NCBI RefSeq assembly: GCF_021404305.1
Contig: NZ_JABFTX010000001.1
Location: 62,001 to 126,000, forward strand
DNA: 64,000 nucleotides
Source of the DNA: Billgrantia ethanolica
GTDB taxonomy: Bacteria > Pseudomonadota > Gammaproteobacteria > Pseudomonadales > Halomonadaceae
Direction of reading: 5' to 3'
Shown here: positions 1-11,107 of the stretch, piece after piece
Layout: every line of letters begins with the position of its first letter
Numbering within the stretch: the stretch's first letter is position 1
Made by a program: the position numbers and the translations under genes
Notes under the pieces: model-generated
What the model was told of the DNA's origin: nothing
What the model saw: the letters and a program-made list of their open reading frames with translations, nothing else
The model's database searches: none

Positions 1-180
1 ATGCGGATCTTCTCCCTGCTGGCCTTCATCTCGCTCGCCGCGCACGCCTGGGTAGGGTTGTGGACCGTGACCACCGATTACCTCAAGTCCACGCCCGTTC
101 GCCTCGGCGCCCAGGTCGTCATCATCCTGGCCGTGTTCGTATTCCTGGTCTGGGGCATTACCGTTCTGTGGGGAGCCTGA
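1..180 (+). CDS. sdhD: Succinate dehydrogenase membrane anchor subunit SdhD, 3' part
   Basis: This is the C-terminal 59 codons of the hydrophobic anchor of complex II, which with SdhC holds heme b and the quinone site in the inner membrane. The visible segment has a helix with a His followed by WVGLWTVTTDYLK, matching the HAWIGMWQVLTDY region of E. coli SdhD, and a final transmembrane helix ending VWGITVLWGA. The family is about 115 residues, so the gene starts upstream of the window; the ATG at position 1 is probably an internal Met. The stop lies 3 bases before sdhA, consistent with an sdhCDAB operon. Confidence 0.88.
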   Translation: MRIFSLLAFISLAAHAWVGLWTVTTDYLKSTPVRLGAQVVIILAVFVFLVWGITVLWGA

Positions 181-183
181 TTC

Positions 184-1956
184 ATGTCTAACATGCGTAC
201 CTTGTCTTTCGACGCCATCATCATCGGCGGTGGCGGCTCCGGCTTGCGCGCAGCGCTCGAGCTGGCCAAGTCCGGCAAGAAGACCGCCGTGCTGTCAAAG
301 GTCTTCCCGACCCGTTCGCACACCGTGTCCGCCCAGGGCGGCATCACCTGTGCCATCGCCTCGGCCGACCCCAACGATGACTGGCGCTGGCACATGTACG
401 ACACCGTCAAGGGCGGCGACTACATCACCGATCAGGACGCTGCCGAGTACATGTGCTCCGAGGGCCCCAAGGCGGTCTTCGAGCTCGAACACATGGGCCT
501 GCCTTTCTCGCGCTTCGACAACGGCCGCATCTACCAGCGTCCGTTCGGTGGTCAGTCCAAGAACTTCGGTGAAGGTGGCCAGGCGGCACGTACCTGTGCC
601 GCGGCCGACCGTACCGGCCATGCCCTGCTGCACACCCTCTACCAGAACAACCTGAAGAACAACACCACCTTCCTCAACGAGTGGTTTGCGGTCGATCTGG
701 TCAAGAATGCCAACGGTGACGTGGTGGGTTGCATCGCCATGTGCATCGAGACCGGCGAAGTGGTGCACGTCAAGTCCAAGGCCACCGTCATGGCCACCGG
801 CGGTGCGGGTCGCATCTATGCTTCCACCACCAATGCCCTGATCAACACCGGTGACGGCATCGGCATGGCGCTGCGCGCCGGCTTCCCGATGCAGGACATG
901 GAGATGTGGCAGTTCCACCCCACCGGCATCTATGGCGCCGGCGTGCTGGTCACCGAGGGCTGCCGCGGTGAAGGTGGCTATCTGGTCAACAAGGACGGCG
1001 AGCGCTTCATGGAGCGCTACGCGCCCAACGCCAAGGACCTCGCCGGTCGCGACGTGGTGGCACGCTCCATGGTCATGGAGATCCTCGAAGGGCGCGGCTG
1101 CGGTGAGAAGGGCGATCACGTATTCCTCAAGCTCGACCACCTGGGCGAGGAGGTGCTCAACAAGCGCCTGCCCGGTATCAGTGAGCTGTCAAAGATCTTC
1201 GCCCACGCCGATCCGGTCAAGGCGCCGATCCCGGTGGTGCCGACCTGTCACTACATGATGGGCGGTATTCCGACCAACGTGCACGGTCAGGCGATCATGC
1301 AGGACGCCGACGGCAATGACCGCATCGTCAACGGCCTGTTCGCCTGTGGCGAAGCGGCCTGCGTCTCGGTCCACGGTGCCAACCGCCTGGGCGGCAACTC
1401 GCTGCTCGATCTGGTGGTGTTCGGTCGTGCGGCCGGCATGTTCATCGAGAGCGCGCTCAACGAGGGCATCGACTACCTCGACGCTTCCGAGTCCGACGTC
1501 GAGGCGGCCATGAAGCGCATGACCCGTTGGAACGAGTCCACCGGCGGCGAGTCCGTGGCAGCGCTCAAGACCGAGCTGCAGAGCATCATGCAGAACTCCT
1601 TCGGCGTGTTCCGTCAGGAAGATCACATGCAGGAAGGCGTCAAGAAGCTGGCCGATCTGCGCGGTCGTATCGGCGAAGCGCACCTGGTCGACAAGTCCGG
1701 CGCCTTCAACACCGCCCGCGTCGAGGCACTCGAGCTCGACAACCTGATGGAAGTGGCCGAGGCCACCGCCATCGCGGCCCTGGAGCGCAAGGAGAGCCGC
1801 GGTGCCCACTCGCGCTACGACTATCCGGATCGCGACGACGCCAACTGGCTGAAGCACTCCATGTACTTCCCGACCGAGAAGCGGGTCGGCAAGCGTGACG
1901 TCAACTTCAAGCCGAAGACCGTCGACACCTTCGAGCCGAAAGTCCGTACATATTAA
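184..1956 (+). CDS. sdhA: Succinate dehydrogenase flavoprotein subunit
   Basis: SdhA oxidises succinate to fumarate and carries covalent FAD, on the cytoplasmic face of complex II. The 590-residue length is normal. The N-terminal dinucleotide-binding motif GGGGSG lies at residues 15-20. [10 protein letters not shown] follows, with His46 as the expected covalent flavin attachment site, and the substrate/catalytic region HPTGIYGAG and [10 protein letters not shown] are present. GGGGAG lies just upstream of the ATG; a second Met at codon 4 is an alternative start. It sits 3 bases after sdhD and 14 before sdhB, so it is clearly co-transcribed with them. Confidence 0.98.
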   Translation: MSNMRTLSFDAIIIGGGGSGLRAALELAKSGKKTAVLSKVFPTRSHTVSAQGGITCAIASADPNDDWRWHMYDTVKGGDYITDQDAAEYMCSEGPKAVFELEHMGLPFSRFDNGRIYQRPFGGQSKNFGEGGQAARTCAAADRTGHALLHTLYQNNLKNNTTFLNEWFAVDLVKNANGDVVGCIAMCIETGEVVHVKSKATVMATGGAGRIYASTTNALINTGDGIGMALRAGFPMQDMEMWQFHPTGIYGAGVLVTEGCRGEGGYLVNKDGERFMERYAPNAKDLAGRDVVARSMVMEILEGRGCGEKGDHVFLKLDHLGEEVLNKRLPGISELSKIFAHADPVKAPIPVVPTCHYMMGGIPTNVHGQAIMQDADGNDRIVNGLFACGEAACVSVHGANRLGGNSLLDLVVFGRAAGMFIESALNEGIDYLDASESDVEAAMKRMTRWNESTGGESVAALKTELQSIMQNSFGVFRQEDHMQEGVKKLADLRGRIGEAHLVDKSGAFNTARVEALELDNLMEVAEATAIAALERKESRGAHSRYDYPDRDDANWLKHSMYFPTEKRVGKRDVNFKPKTVDTFEPKVRTY

Positions 1957-1970
1957 GGGGGAGTCACGAG

Positions 1971-2675
1971 ATGCTTCAGGTATCCATTTACCGCTACAAC
2001 CCGGAAACCGACTCCGCGCCCTACATGCAGGAGTACCAGCTCGACACCCAGGGTCGCGACCTGATGGTGCTCAACGTGCTGGAGATGCTCAAGGCCGAGG
2101 ACACCACCCTGGCTTTCCGCCGTAGCTGCCGCGAGGGCGTGTGCGGCTCCGACGGCATGAACATGAACGGCAAGAACGGTCTGGCCTGCATCACCTCGCT
2201 GTCCGACGTGGTCAAGGACAACAAGCTGGTGCTGCGCCCGCTGCCGGGTCTGCCGGTGGTGCGCGACCTGGTGGTCGACATGGGGCTGTTCTACAAGCAG
2301 TACGAGCGCATCCAGCCGTACCTGCAGAACGACGAACCGGCGCCGGCCATCGAGCGCCTGCAGTCGCCCGAGGATCGCGACAAGCTCGACGGCCTCTACG
2401 AGTGCATCCTGTGTGCCTGCTGTTCGACCTCCTGTCCGTCGTTCTGGTGGAACCCGGACAAGTTCGTCGGTCCGGCCGGTTTGCTGCAGTCGTACCGTTT
2501 CCTGGCCGATTCGCGCGACACCGCGACCCGTGAACGCCTGTCGGAACTCGAAGATCCGTTCAGCGTGTTCCGCTGCCGCGGCATCATGAACTGTGTCGCG
2601 GTATGTCCCAAGGGGCTCAATCCCACGCGGGCCATCGGCAAGATCCGTGACATGCTGCTGGCGAATGCCACTTAA
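1971..2675 (+). CDS. sdhB: Succinate dehydrogenase iron-sulfur subunit
   Basis: SdhB relays electrons from SdhA to ubiquinone through three iron-sulfur centres. The plant-type 2Fe-2S ligands are in CREGVCGSDG (Cys53, Cys58) and Cys73. The ferredoxin-like half has CILCACCSTSC and CRGIMNCVAVCPKGLNP, which ligate the 4Fe-4S and 3Fe-4S centres. Its 234 residues match the bacterial family. GGGGGAG lies ahead of the ATG. It is the last sdh gene; about 250 bases with several hairpins separate it from sucA. Confidence 0.98.
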   Translation: MLQVSIYRYNPETDSAPYMQEYQLDTQGRDLMVLNVLEMLKAEDTTLAFRRSCREGVCGSDGMNMNGKNGLACITSLSDVVKDNKLVLRPLPGLPVVRDLVVDMGLFYKQYERIQPYLQNDEPAPAIERLQSPEDRDKLDGLYECILCACCSTSCPSFWWNPDKFVGPAGLLQSYRFLADSRDTATRERLSELEDPFSVFRCRGIMNCVAVCPKGLNPTRAIGKIRDMLLANAT

Positions 2676-2701
2676 ATCGTGGCGCGTAGCTTGCTATCAT
2701 A

Positions 2702-2781
2702 GCGGCCGCAGTTCGGCCGCGACCTTGTGTCGCGGTCGGTTCGCACAGTAGCGACAGAGCCGGTGCCACAGGTACCGGCTC
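2702..2781. other. Hairpin cluster in the sdhB-sucA intergenic region
   Basis: Three inverted repeats stand in a row in the 249-base gap between sdhB and sucA. These are gcggccg/cggccgc at 2702-2708 and 2714-2720, gcgac/gtcgc at 2718-2722 and 2728-2732, and gagccggtgcc/ggtaccggctc at 2757-2767 and 2771-2781 (one G-T pair). None is followed by a T-run, so they look less like a full terminator than like processing, stability or attenuation structures between the sdh and suc parts of the operon. No convincing small gene lies in the gap. Confidence 0.5.
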
Positions 2782-2924
2782 TTGAGCATGAATTTCAAGG
2801 TTTCCGGCCTCGCGGCTGGATCCGCCGGAAGAGAAGACGCCCTACCGGCAGGGCACCAGCCAAGCCGCCGCGGCTGGCCCGTGACGGCGCCGACAACACC
2901 CCATCAGTGTAGGGTGACCGAGAG

Positions 2925-5753
2925 ATGCAACAAGGCATAATGGAGTTGATGTGGAACAGCTCCCACGTGAGCGGCAGCAACGTTCACTATGTGGAAGCGC
3001 TCTACGAGCAATACCTCGCCGACCCAGGTTCCGTGCCCGACGAGTGGCGAACCTACTTCGATCAGCTGCCGAGCGTCGATGGCAGCGCCACCCATGACGT
3101 CCCTCTCAGTCCGGTACGCGACCAGTTCCAGCAGTTGGCCCGCGCCCGCCGGACCACGGCGGGCGCTGCCGACAGCGGCGAGAACAAGAAGCAGGTCAAG
3201 GTGTTGCAGCTGATCAACGCCTATCGCTTCCGGGGACACCAGAAAGCCGATATCGACCCGCTCAAGCTGCGTAGCCAGGCGCCGGTTCCCGACCTCGACC
3301 TCTCCTTCCACCAGCTTTCTACGGCCGATCTGGACACCGAGTTCCAGACCGGCTCTTTCTTTCTGGGGATGGACAAGGCACCGCTGCGTGAGATCGTCGA
3401 GGCGCTGGAGCAGACCTACTGTCGCTCCATCGGCTGCGAGATCATGCATATCGTCGATACCGAGGAGAAACGCTGGCTGCAGCAGCGCTTCGAGTCGGTT
3501 CGCTCGGCACCCAAGTACAGCGCCGACGTGCGTAAGCACCTGCTGGAGCGCCTGACCGCCGCGGAGGGCCTGGAGAACTACCTGGCCTCCAAATATCCCG
3601 GCACCAAGCGCTTCGGTCTCGAGGGGGGTGAGGCATTCATCCCGATGATGGACGAGCTGATCCAGCGTGGCGGCGGCTACGGGATCAAGGAGATGGTCAT
3701 CGGCATGGCCCACCGCGGCCGTCTCAACCTGCTGGTCAATATTCTTGGCAAGAACCCCTCTGAGCTGATCGACGAGTTCGACGGCAAGAAGCTGATCGAG
3801 CGCGGCTCGGGTGACGTCAAGTATCACCAGGGCTTCAGCTCCAACGTGATGACGCCGGGTGGCGAGGTGCATCTGGCGCTGGCTTTCAACCCCTCGCACC
3901 TGGAGATCGTCTCTCCGGTGGTGGAAGGCTCGGTGCGAGCCCGTCAGGACCGCCGTGACGACTATGAAGGCACCAAGGTCCTGCCGATCAACGTGCATGG
4001 CGACGCTGCCTTCGCCGGCCAGGGTGTGGTCATGGAGACGTTCCAGATGTCTCAGACCCGCGCTTACAAGACCGGCGGCACGCTGCACATCGTCATCAAC
4101 AATCAGGTAGGCTTCACCACCTCGCACCCGCAGGACACTCGTTCCACCGAGTACTGCACCGACATCGCCAAGATGGTTCAGGCGCCGATCTTCCACGTCA
4201 ACGGCGACGACCCGGACGCGGTGCTGCATGCCACCCAGGTGGCACTCGACTATCGTCAGCAGTTCCGCAAGGACGTGGTCATCGATCTGGTCTGCTATCG
4301 TCGCCGCGGCCACAACGAGGCCGACGAGCCCTCCGGCACCCAGCCGCTGATGTACCAGAAGATCAAGGATCACCCCTCCTCGCGCACGCTTTACGCGCAG
4401 CGTCTGGTGGAACAGGGCGTGCTCAGTGAGGAAGACGCCCAGGCGATGACCGAGACCTATCGCGAAGACCTGATGGCGGGCAATCACGTGGCCAATGCCC
4501 TGGTCCAGGAGCCCAACACCACACTATTCGTCGACTGGAAGCCCTATCTCGGTCACGAGTGGAGCGGCTACGCCGACACCGGCGTCGAGATGAAGCGCCT
4601 GCAGCGGCTGGCCGCGCGCATGTGCGACATCCCCGATGGCGTCGAGGTGCAGCGCCAGGTGGCCAAGATCTACGAGGATCGCCGCAAGATGCAGGCCGGC
4701 GGTCTGGCGCTGAACTGGGGCTTCGCCGAAACCCTGGCCTACGCCACCCTGCTCGACGAAGGGCATCCGGTGCGTATCACCGGCCAGGACGTGGGCCGCG
4801 GTACCTTCTCCCACCGCCATGCGGTGGTGCACAACCAGAAGGACGGCAGTACCTACGTGCCGCTGCAGCATCTGGCCGACGGCCAGCCGCGTTTCACCAT
4901 CCACGACTCCTTCCTGTCCGAGGAGGCGGTGCTGGCGTTCGAGTACGGCTATGCCACGACGGCGCCCAACGACCTGGTGATCTGGGAAGCGCAGTTCGGC
5001 GACTTCTTCAACGGCGCTCAGGTGGTGGTCGATCAGTTCATCTCTTCCGGCGAGACCAAGTGGGGACGGCTGTGCGGCCTGACCATGCTGCTGCCTCACG
5101 GCTACGAAGGGCAGGGGCCGGAGCACTCTTCGGCGCGCCTGGAGCGCTTCCTGCAGCTGTGTGCCGAGCACAACATGCAGGTGTGCGTGCCCACCACGCC
5201 GGCGCAGATCTTCCACCTGCTGCGTCGTCAGGTGATCCGTCCGCTGAGAAAGCCACTGGTGGTGATGTCGCCCAAGAGTCTGCTGCGTCACAAGGAGGCG
5301 ATCTCCAGTCTCGACGACCTGGCCAACGGCCACTTCCAGATGGTGCTGCCGGATCAGGGCAACCTCGAGGCGCAGAAGGTGACGCGCGTCGTCATGTGTG
5401 CCGGCAAGGTCTACTACGACCTGGCGGCCTGGCGCGAAGAGAACGGCCGCGATGACACCGCCATCGTGCGCATCGAGCAGCTCTACCCCTTCCCCAAGGA
5501 GGAGCTCTTCGAAGCGCTGAAGGCCTACGTCAACCTCGATACCGTGGTGTGGTGTCAGGAAGAGCCGCTCAATCAGGGCGCCTGGTATCCCAGCCAGCAC
5601 CACATGCGAGCGGTGGCTGACATGCTCAAGAACGGCCTGGGTGGCGAGCTCAAGTTCGCCGGACGTCCGGCATCGGCAGCACCCGCGGCGGGCTACATGT
5701 CCGTGCATACCGAACAGCAGCGCCAGTTGGTGGAAGACGCCTTCAACATCTGA
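2925..5753 (+). CDS. sucA: 2-oxoglutarate dehydrogenase E1 component
   Basis: This is the thiamine-diphosphate-dependent decarboxylase of the 2-oxoglutarate dehydrogenase complex; it hands the succinyl group to the lipoyl arms of SucB. The 942 residues agree with gammaproteobacterial SucA. The N-terminal MWNSSHVSGSN region resembles the E2-contact segment. The ThDP motif begins NGDDPDAV, and GMAHRGRLN and GHNEADEP are typical of the family. Translation probably starts at MQQGIMELMWN; ATG 2940 is an in-frame alternative. It is followed by sucB after 41 bases. Confidence 0.97.
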   Translation: MQQGIMELMWNSSHVSGSNVHYVEALYEQYLADPGSVPDEWRTYFDQLPSVDGSATHDVPLSPVRDQFQQLARARRTTAGAADSGENKKQVKVLQLINAYRFRGHQKADIDPLKLRSQAPVPDLDLSFHQLSTADLDTEFQTGSFFLGMDKAPLREIVEALEQTYCRSIGCEIMHIVDTEEKRWLQQRFESVRSAPKYSADVRKHLLERLTAAEGLENYLASKYPGTKRFGLEGGEAFIPMMDELIQRGGGYGIKEMVIGMAHRGRLNLLVNILGKNPSELIDEFDGKKLIERGSGDVKYHQGFSSNVMTPGGEVHLALAFNPSHLEIVSPVVEGSVRARQDRRDDYEGTKVLPINVHGDAAFAGQGVVMETFQMSQTRAYKTGGTLHIVINNQVGFTTSHPQDTRSTEYCTDIAKMVQAPIFHVNGDDPDAVLHATQVALDYRQQFRKDVVIDLVCYRRRGHNEADEPSGTQPLMYQKIKDHPSSRTLYAQRLVEQGVLSEEDAQAMTETYREDLMAGNHVANALVQEPNTTLFVDWKPYLGHEWSGYADTGVEMKRLQRLAARMCDIPDGVEVQRQVAKIYEDRRKMQAGGLALNWGFAETLAYATLLDEGHPVRITGQDVGRGTFSHRHAVVHNQKDGSTYVPLQHLADGQPRFTIHDSFLSEEAVLAFEYGYATTAPNDLVIWEAQFGDFFNGAQVVVDQFISSGETKWGRLCGLTMLLPHGYEGQGPEHSSARLERFLQLCAEHNMQVCVPTTPAQIFHLLRRQVIRPLRKPLVVMSPKSLLRHKEAISSLDDLANGHFQMVLPDQGNLEAQKVTRVVMCAGKVYYDLAAWREENGRDDTAIVRIEQLYPFPKEELFEALKAYVNLDTVVWCQEEPLNQGAWYPSQHHMRAVADMLKNGLGGELKFAGRPASAAPAAGYMSVHTEQQRQLVEDAFNI

Positions 5754-5794
5754 GCGACTCCACCGGGACGTAGAGAACATATAAGGGAAACGAC

Positions 5795-7324
5795 ATGGCT
5801 ACCGATATCAAAGCGCCCACCTTTCCGGAATCCGTTGCCGAAGGCAGTGTGGCTGCCTGGCACAAGAAGGCGGGGGACAGCGTCGAGCGCGATGAGCTGA
5901 TCGTCGAGATCGAAACCGACAAGGTGGTGCTCGAAGTGGTGGCACCGGAAGCCGGCACCCTCTCCGAGGTGCTGGTCGAAGAGGGCGACACCGTGCAGTC
6001 CGAGCAGGTGCTGGGCAAGATCGGTGCGGGCGCTGAGAAGAAGAGCGAGAAGGCCGACGCCAAGGCTGCACCGCAGAGCGAGGCCAAGGCGGCGCCGGCC
6101 GCCGGCGGCAAGTCTCATGAGGTGAAGGCGCCGACCTTCCCCGAGTCGATCCAGGAAGGCACCGTGGCCACCTGGCACAAGAAGGTGGGCGAGGCGGTCA
6201 AGCGCGACGATGTGCTGGCCGACATCGAGACCGACAAGGTGGTGCTCGAGGTAGTGGCTCCGGCCGATGGCGCCCTGGCCGAGATCAAGGCGGAGGAGGG
6301 CAGTCAGGTCGCCTCCGAGGCGGTGCTGGCCATCTTCACCGAGGGCGCGGGCGGTGCCGCGACGGCAGCAGACGCCACCCCGGCCGCTTCCGCCGATGAC
6401 GGCTCGGGCGACGAGCGGATCGGCGACAAGATCCTGGCGCCGGCGGCCCGCAAGATGGTGGCCGAGCATGACCTCGACGTAAGCAAGATCGAAGGCACCG
6501 GCAAGGGCGGCCGCATCCTCAAGGAAGACGTGCAGCGCGCCGTTCAGGCCGGCACGGCCAAGAAGAGCGCTGCTCCTGCTGCCGCATCCAAGCAGGCTGC
6601 CGCCGCCCCGGCTTTCGAGGGCGAGCGTCCCGAGAAGCGCGTGCCGATGAGCCGTCTGCGTCAGACCATCGCCAAGCGTCTGGTCCAGGCTCAGCAGACC
6701 GCCGCCATGCTCACCACCTACAACGAGGTGGACATGGGTGCGGTGATGGATCTGCGTGCGCAGTACAAGGACACCTTCCAGAAGGCTCACGACGTCAAGC
6801 TCGGTTTCATGGGCTTCTTCGTCAAGGCGGCCTCCGAGGCGCTCAAGCGTTTCCCCGACGTCAACGCCTCCATCGACGGCACCGACATCGTCTATCACGG
6901 CTACCAGGACATCGGTGTGGCGGTTTCCACCGACCGCGGCCTAGTGGTGCCGGTGCTGCGTGACACCGACAGCATGAAGATCGCCGACGTCGAGAAAGGC
7001 ATCGTCGACTTCGGCAAGCGGGCGCGTGACGGCAAGCTCGGCATCGAGGAGATGCAGGGCGGCACCTTTACCATCACCAACGGCGGCATCTTCGGCTCGC
7101 TGATGTCGACCCCGATCCTCAACCCGCCGCAGACCGCGATCCTGGGCATGCACAAGATCCAGGAGCGTCCCATGGCCGTCAACGGCAAGGTCGAGATCCG
7201 CCCGATGATGTACCTGGCCCTGTCATACGACCACCGTATGATCGACGGCAAGGATGCGGTGCAGTTCCTGGTGACCATCAAGGAGCTGCTCGAGGATCCG
7301 GCGCGCCTGCTGCTGGATATCTGA
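5795..7324 (+). CDS. sucB: Dihydrolipoyllysine succinyltransferase (E2o) with two lipoyl domains
   Basis: SucB is the core of the 2-oxoglutarate dehydrogenase complex and transfers succinyl groups to CoA. The order is lipoyl domain 1 (about 3-76, Lys43 in ETDKVVLEV), an Ala/Glu/Lys linker, lipoyl domain 2 (about 110-182, Lys148 in the same motif), a second linker, the E3/E1-binding domain (about 210-250) and the acyltransferase domain from about 278. The active-site motif HRMIDG is at 480-485. At 509 residues it is about 100 longer than E. coli SucB, which has one lipoyl domain; the extra length is the duplicated domain. GGGAAACG precedes the ATG. Confidence 0.97.
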   Translation: MATDIKAPTFPESVAEGSVAAWHKKAGDSVERDELIVEIETDKVVLEVVAPEAGTLSEVLVEEGDTVQSEQVLGKIGAGAEKKSEKADAKAAPQSEAKAAPAAGGKSHEVKAPTFPESIQEGTVATWHKKVGEAVKRDDVLADIETDKVVLEVVAPADGALAEIKAEEGSQVASEAVLAIFTEGAGGAATAADATPAASADDGSGDERIGDKILAPAARKMVAEHDLDVSKIEGTGKGGRILKEDVQRAVQAGTAKKSAAPAAASKQAAAAPAFEGERPEKRVPMSRLRQTIAKRLVQAQQTAAMLTTYNEVDMGAVMDLRAQYKDTFQKAHDVKLGFMGFFVKAASEALKRFPDVNASIDGTDIVYHGYQDIGVAVSTDRGLVVPVLRDTDSMKIADVEKGIVDFGKRARDGKLGIEEMQGGTFTITNGGIFGSLMSTPILNPPQTAILGMHKIQERPMAVNGKVEIRPMMYLALSYDHRMIDGKDAVQFLVTIKELLEDPARLLLDI

Positions 7325-8812
<1,488 letters not shown>

Positions 8813-8851
8813 TCGGTCGGAACGGGCAGTACGCAGTAGACGTAACAACGA

Positions 8852-8873
8852 GCGCCATCCATAGGGATGGCGC
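8852..8873. other. Hairpin in the lpd-sucC gap
   Basis: A perfect 9-base-pair inverted repeat, gcgccatcc/ggatggcgc with loop atag, occurs 39 bases after lpd within the 171-base gap before sucC. There is no T-run on either strand. It may be an mRNA processing or stability element that sets different expression for sucAB-lpd and sucCD, rather than a terminator. Nothing else is recognisable in the gap. Confidence 0.4.
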
Positions 8874-8983
8874 GTCGCGCCCGGCCATGTATCGGGCGCG
8901 GACGGGGGTAACCCGGCATCGACCGTCGCAGGCGGTGTTTCGCGGTTGCCGTTCGAGTCACATGCAACCAATGGCATGAATCG

Positions 8984-10149
8984 ATGAACCTTCACGAGTA
9001 TCAAGGCAAGCAGCTGTTTGCCGATTATGGTCTGCCGGTATCCAAGGGCTTCGCAGTCGATACCCCCGAGGAAGCGGCGGAAGCCTGCAGAAAGATCGGC
9101 GGTGACATGTGGGTCGTCAAGGCTCAGGTCCACGCCGGTGGCCGCGGCAAGGCCGGCGGTGTCAAGCTGATCAAGAGCCCGGAAGAGGCCAAGGCCTTCG
9201 CCGAGCACTGGCTGGGCAAGAACCTGGTGACCTACCAGACCGACGCCAACGGTCAGCCGGTCGCCAAGATCCTGGTCGAGAACTGCACCGACATCGCCAA
9301 CGAGCTCTACCTGGGCGCTGTGGTCGATCGCACCACTCGTCGCGTGGTGTTCATGGCTTCCACCGAAGGTGGCGTCGAGATCGAGAAGGTCGCCGAGGAA
9401 ACCCCCGAGAAGATTCTCAAGGCCGAGATCGATCCGCTGGTCGGTGCGCAGCCGTACCAGGCTCGCGAGCTGGCTTTCGCCCTGGGTCTGAAGGGCGACC
9501 AGGTCAAGCAGTTCACCAAGATCTTCCTGGGCCTGTCGCGTCTGTTCCACGAGAAGGATCTGGCACTGCTCGAGATCAACCCGCTGGTGATCACCGAGGA
9601 AGGCAACCTGCACTGCCTCGACGCCAAGATCAACCTGGACAGCAACTCCCTGTACCGGCATCCGGACCTGCAGGCGATGCGCGATCCCTCTCAGGAAGAC
9701 GAGCGTGAGGCCGAGGCGGCCGCCTGGGAACTCAACTACGTGGCCCTGGAAGGCAACATCGGCTGTATGGTCAATGGCGCCGGTCTGGCCATGGGCACCA
9801 TGGACATCATCAAGCTCCATGGCGGCCAGCCGGCCAACTTCCTCGACGTGGGCGGCGGTGCGACCAAGGAGCGCGTGGCGGAGGCCTTCAAGCTGATCCT
9901 CTCCGACGACTCCGTCAAGGCCGTACTGGTCAACATCTTCGGCGGCATCGTGCGCTGCGACATGATTGCCGAGGGCATTATCGGTGCCGTCGAGCAGGTC
10001 GGCGTCAACGTACCGGTGGTGGTGCGTCTCGAAGGTAACAACGCCGAGCTGGGTGCCGAGAAGCTGGCTTCCAGCGGTCTGAACATCATCGCTGCTACCA
10101 GTCTGACCGATGCGGCTCAGCAGGTCGTCAAGGCAGCGGAGGGCAAGTA

Positions 10150-10150
<1 letters not shown>
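8984..10150 (+). CDS. sucC: Succinyl-CoA synthetase (ADP-forming) beta subunit
   Basis: SucC is the ATP-grasp subunit of succinyl-CoA synthetase, which makes ATP (or GTP) while converting succinyl-CoA to succinate. It begins [18 protein letters not shown] as usual. It contains [15 protein letters not shown] of the ATP-grasp fold and the C-terminal ligase motif [13 protein letters not shown]. Its 388 residues match the family. The stop codon overlaps the sucD start (TAATG), implying translational coupling of the equimolar partners. Confidence 0.97.
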
Positions 10151-11022
<872 letters not shown>

Positions 11023-11049
11023 GCCTGGCTCATCAGCGGTTGGCCACAC

Positions 11050-11081
11050 GGGGCGCCTCATCGAGGCGCCCCTTTTTTTTT
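11050..11081 (+). terminator. Rho-independent terminator of the sdh-suc operon
   Basis: A perfect 10-base-pair GC stem, ggggcgcctc/gaggcgcccc with loop atc, is followed at once by nine T residues. It lies 28-59 bases after the sucD stop and is the strongest terminator in the window. It ends transcription before the minus-strand RTX-type gene that converges on it. Confidence 0.95.
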
Positions 11082-11107
11082 GCATCTTCCAATGTCCGGT
11101 GTTCGCT

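Noticed and set aside
2904..4487. 527-codon frame antisense to the start of sucA
   Set aside because: The sucA frame has unambiguous homology over this region.
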